7,177 bases of DNA from Heyndrickxia sporothermodurans (lineage in GTDB: Bacteria > Bacillota > Bacilli > Bacillales > Bacillaceae_C), in the NCBI RefSeq assembly GCF_016785185.1, contig NZ_JAEKDY010000151.1; one strand, given 5' to 3'. Position 1 is the first letter of the stretch. Each line of letters begins with the position of its first letter. The notes beneath the pieces were generated by a model. It did no database searches, had not been told where the DNA came from, and worked only from the letters and a program-made list of their open reading frames with translations. Made by a program: the position numbers and the translations under genes. Of the stretch, positions 6,051-7,177 are shown piece after piece.

Positions 6051-6866
6051 TTATTTATTCGTAACAAAACGTGTATACGCTCCGTGCATAACCGGACCGA
6101 CATATTGATTTAACTTAAATCCATGCTCGATAGCTGCTGATACAAATTTTTTCGCAACAGCTACAGCTTCTTTAACTGAGCTTCCTTTTGCAAGTTCAGC
6201 TGTAATCGCTGCAGCAAACGTACAGCCTGCACCGTGATTGAAAGTAGTATCAAATTTTTCACTTTCTAAAAGTGTAAAATCGCTGCCGTCATAGAACAAA
6301 TCGACTGCTTTTTCATGTTGTAGCTGTTTACCGCCCTTAATAACGACATTTTTTGCACCTAGATCATGTATTTTCACAGCTGCTGCCTTCATATCATCGA
6401 TTGTTTTAATAGGTCCGGATTTTGCTAATTGCCCAGCTTCAAATAGATTTGGAGTGACAATTGTAGCGCGTGGGACTAATAACTCGCGCATTGCATCTGT
6501 GTTTTCTGGCTGTAATACTTCATCTTCACCTTTACAAACCATAACGGGGTCAATAACCACTTTATCTAATTTATGTTCGTCTATTTTACGAGCGGCTAAC
6601 TCAATAATATCAACTGAGCCTAGCATCCCCGTTTTCATCGCATCGATATTCACAGATAGAATCGTTTCTAATTGTGGTTCGACCGTTTTTACATCAATAG
6701 GGAACACATTATGGTGCCAATCATTTTTTGGATCCATTGCAACGATGGAAGTTAGCGCAGTCATTCCATAAACGCCAAGTTCTTGGAATGTTTTTAAATC
6801 AGCTTGAATTCCCGCACCGCCACTTGAATCTGATCCGGCAAGGGTTAAAGTCTTCTTCAAAGTCAT
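6051..6866 (-). CDS. pdxK: Pyridoxine/pyridoxal/pyridoxamine kinase of the ThiD-like family (PdxK)
   Basis: This is a cytosolic ribokinase-fold kinase that phosphorylates pyridoxal and related B6 vitamers in salvage; members of this branch can also phosphorylate hydroxymethylpyrimidine, a thiamine precursor, and are often annotated thiD. The 271 residues equal the B. subtilis PdxK length as I recall it. Landmarks are the N-terminal AGSDSSGGAGIQADLKTF (10-27, substrate binding), VIDPVMVCKG (104-113), TPNLFEA (138-144), VVIKGG (174-179, nucleotide site) and HGAGCTFAAA (211-220). C215 stands where typical ribokinases have the catalytic Asp, and with C111 it marks the dual-cysteine pyridoxal-kinase subgroup. 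ATG 6866 is chosen because GAGGAGGA sits 7 nt upstream; the in-frame TTG at 6872 lies between this site and the ATG. The gene is monocistronic, with its own promoter and terminator. Confidence 0.93.
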   Translation of the reverse strand: MTLKKTLTLAGSDSSGGAGIQADLKTFQELGVYGMTALTSIVAMDPKNDWHHNVFPIDVKTVEPQLETILSVNIDAMKTGMLGSVDIIELAARKIDEHKLDKVVIDPVMVCKGEDEVLQPENTDAMRELLVPRATIVTPNLFEAGQLAKSGPIKTIDDMKAAAVKIHDLGAKNVVIKGGKQLQHEKAVDLFYDGSDFTLLESEKFDTTFNHGAGCTFAAAITAELAKGSSVKEAVAVAKKFVSAAIEHGFKLNQYVGPVMHGAYTRFVTNK

Positions 6867-6889
6867 AAACAAATCCTCCTCTATCAGCG

Positions 6890-6905
6890 AAAGTGAGTAA
6901 TATTC
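6890..6905. promoter_or_regulatory. Possible degenerate TetR-type half-operator in the pdxK leader
   Basis: AAAGTGAGTAAT (6890-6901) is identical over 12 bases to the complement of operator O1. The other arm is degenerate (ATTCA instead of ACTCA) and the spacer is one base shorter. It lies downstream of the proposed pdxK -10. It may be a weak site for the same repressor or coincidence. Confidence 0.25.
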
Positions 6906-6923
6906 AAAAAATCTCTATTTTAG

Positions 6924-6932
6924 AATATACCA
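6924..6932 (-). promoter_or_regulatory. Extended -10 promoter of pdxK
   Basis: The minus strand reads TGGTATATT: TGn followed by TATATT (6924-6929, five of six bases). No good -35 lies 17 bp upstream. The leader to ATG 6866 would be about 50 nt, with no sign of a TPP riboswitch. Confidence 0.45.
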
Positions 6933-6999
6933 ATAGTAAATAGATTTCCATACTCAGAAATAAAAAGAGGCTGGGACATAACTAGCTTCAAATAGTGAA

Positions 7000-7033
7000 A
7001 AAGGTGAATTTGAGTGTGCTCAAATTCACCTTT
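7000..7033 (-). terminator. Strong terminator of the IS transposase
   Basis: AAAGGTGAATTTGAG pairs perfectly with CTCAAATTCACCTTT around a 4-nt loop (15 pairs). On the minus strand it continues as TTTTTCACTATTT. It lies 27 nt past the transposase stop and should keep transcripts of the element out of pdxK. Confidence 0.85.
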
Positions 7034-7060
7034 CTCTATTTTTACCTGTAAATTCTTCTA

Positions 7061-7177
7061 TTACCTTAGTTGTTGGGCAGTGTATTTTCTTAAATTCACT
7101 GCCATTAATGCAAAGCCCATTTCATTTTCTACCTTCGATTTTCCTCGTACGGAAAATCGTGTGAAACGCAAATTAGC
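7061..7177 (-). CDS. IS1182-family transposase, C-terminal 38 codons (partial)
   Basis: The open frame enters from the right edge and ends at TAA (7061-7063). The residues RFTRFSVRGKSKVENEMGF and ALMAVNLRKYTA match the end of IS1182-type DDE transposases (DDE_Tnp_1_6 type), where the RGK-x-KV-x-x-E motif is near the C-terminus. The catalytic DDE residues would be mostly outside the window, so whether the element is intact cannot be judged. It was absent from longer-ORF searches because only 117 nt are present. Confidence 0.75.
   Translation of the reverse strand, partial: ANLRFTRFSVRGKSKVENEMGFALMAVNLRKYTAQQLR

Larger units (their letters stand above)
6966..7177 (-). mobile_element. 3' end of an IS1182-family insertion sequence (continues beyond the window)
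   Basis: The segment holds the transposase C-terminus, its hairpin terminator and, at the outer edge, AGAGGCTGGGACATAACT (6966-6983), which resembles ends I associate with IS1182-type elements in Firmicutes. The outer boundary is inferred; the other end and the target duplication are outside the window. Confidence 0.6.

Noticed and set aside
6867..6960. TPP or other riboswitch before pdxK
   Set aside because: The leader lacks the conserved CUGAGA and ACCUGAUCUGG-type thi-box elements and is only about 50 nt long from the proposed start.
1..7177. tRNA, rRNA, CRISPR array or replication origin
   Set aside because: No cloverleaf, no rRNA signature, no regularly spaced direct repeats and no DnaA-box cluster were seen by eye on either strand.

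Overview
This AT-rich window reads as chromosomal DNA of a low-GC, spore-former-type Firmicute (order Bacillales; Bacillus, Lysinibacillus or a close relative). The grounds are strong AGGAGG-type ribosome binding sites, hairpin-plus-T-tract terminators, a yojF-bshB2 pair (bacillithiol pathway), a Bacillus-type PdxK carrying a GAGC motif, and a RecQ C-terminus with the extra helix-turn-helix domain seen in Bacillus-type RecQ. The genus cannot be fixed from the sequence alone.

Layout from left to right. (1) 1-1252: an unassigned 5' flank followed by a reading frame holding only the C-terminal half of RecQ (zinc-binding, winged-helix, HRDC and HTH domains) without the helicase motor. It ends in a large hairpin. 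(2) 1361-2233: a Cof-type HAD phosphatase with its own extended -10 promoter, overlapped by a 14-bp perfect palindrome. (3) 2264-4716, minus strand: a three-gene operon in the order ABC ATPase, ABC-2 permease, TetR repressor. Its promoter is bracketed by two nearly identical inverted repeats. The HAD gene and this operon converge on one hairpin at 2236-2265. (4) 4859-5917, minus strand: yojF and bshB2, with a terminator at 4825-4852. (5) 6051-6866, minus strand: pdxK, the pyridoxal/HMP kinase, with its own terminator and an extended -10 promoter. (6) 6966-7177: the 3' end of an IS1182-type insertion sequence, namely the last 38 codons of its transposase, a 15-bp stem terminator and a probable outer end.

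How the genes work together. The ABC-TetR cassette looks like a self-contained efflux unit. The repressor is the last gene of the operon it most likely controls, and the paired operators cover the upstream edge of the -35 and the start-site region. BshB2 deacetylates GlcNAc-malate on the way to bacillithiol, and YojF is its conserved partner of unknown function. PdxK serves B6 salvage and may overlap with thiamine precursor phosphorylation. No wholly new multi-gene system is visible. The points most worth following are the twin-operator circuit, a possible third half-operator in the pdxK leader, the truncated RecQ with an unexplained 5' junction, and the palindrome over the HAD promoter.
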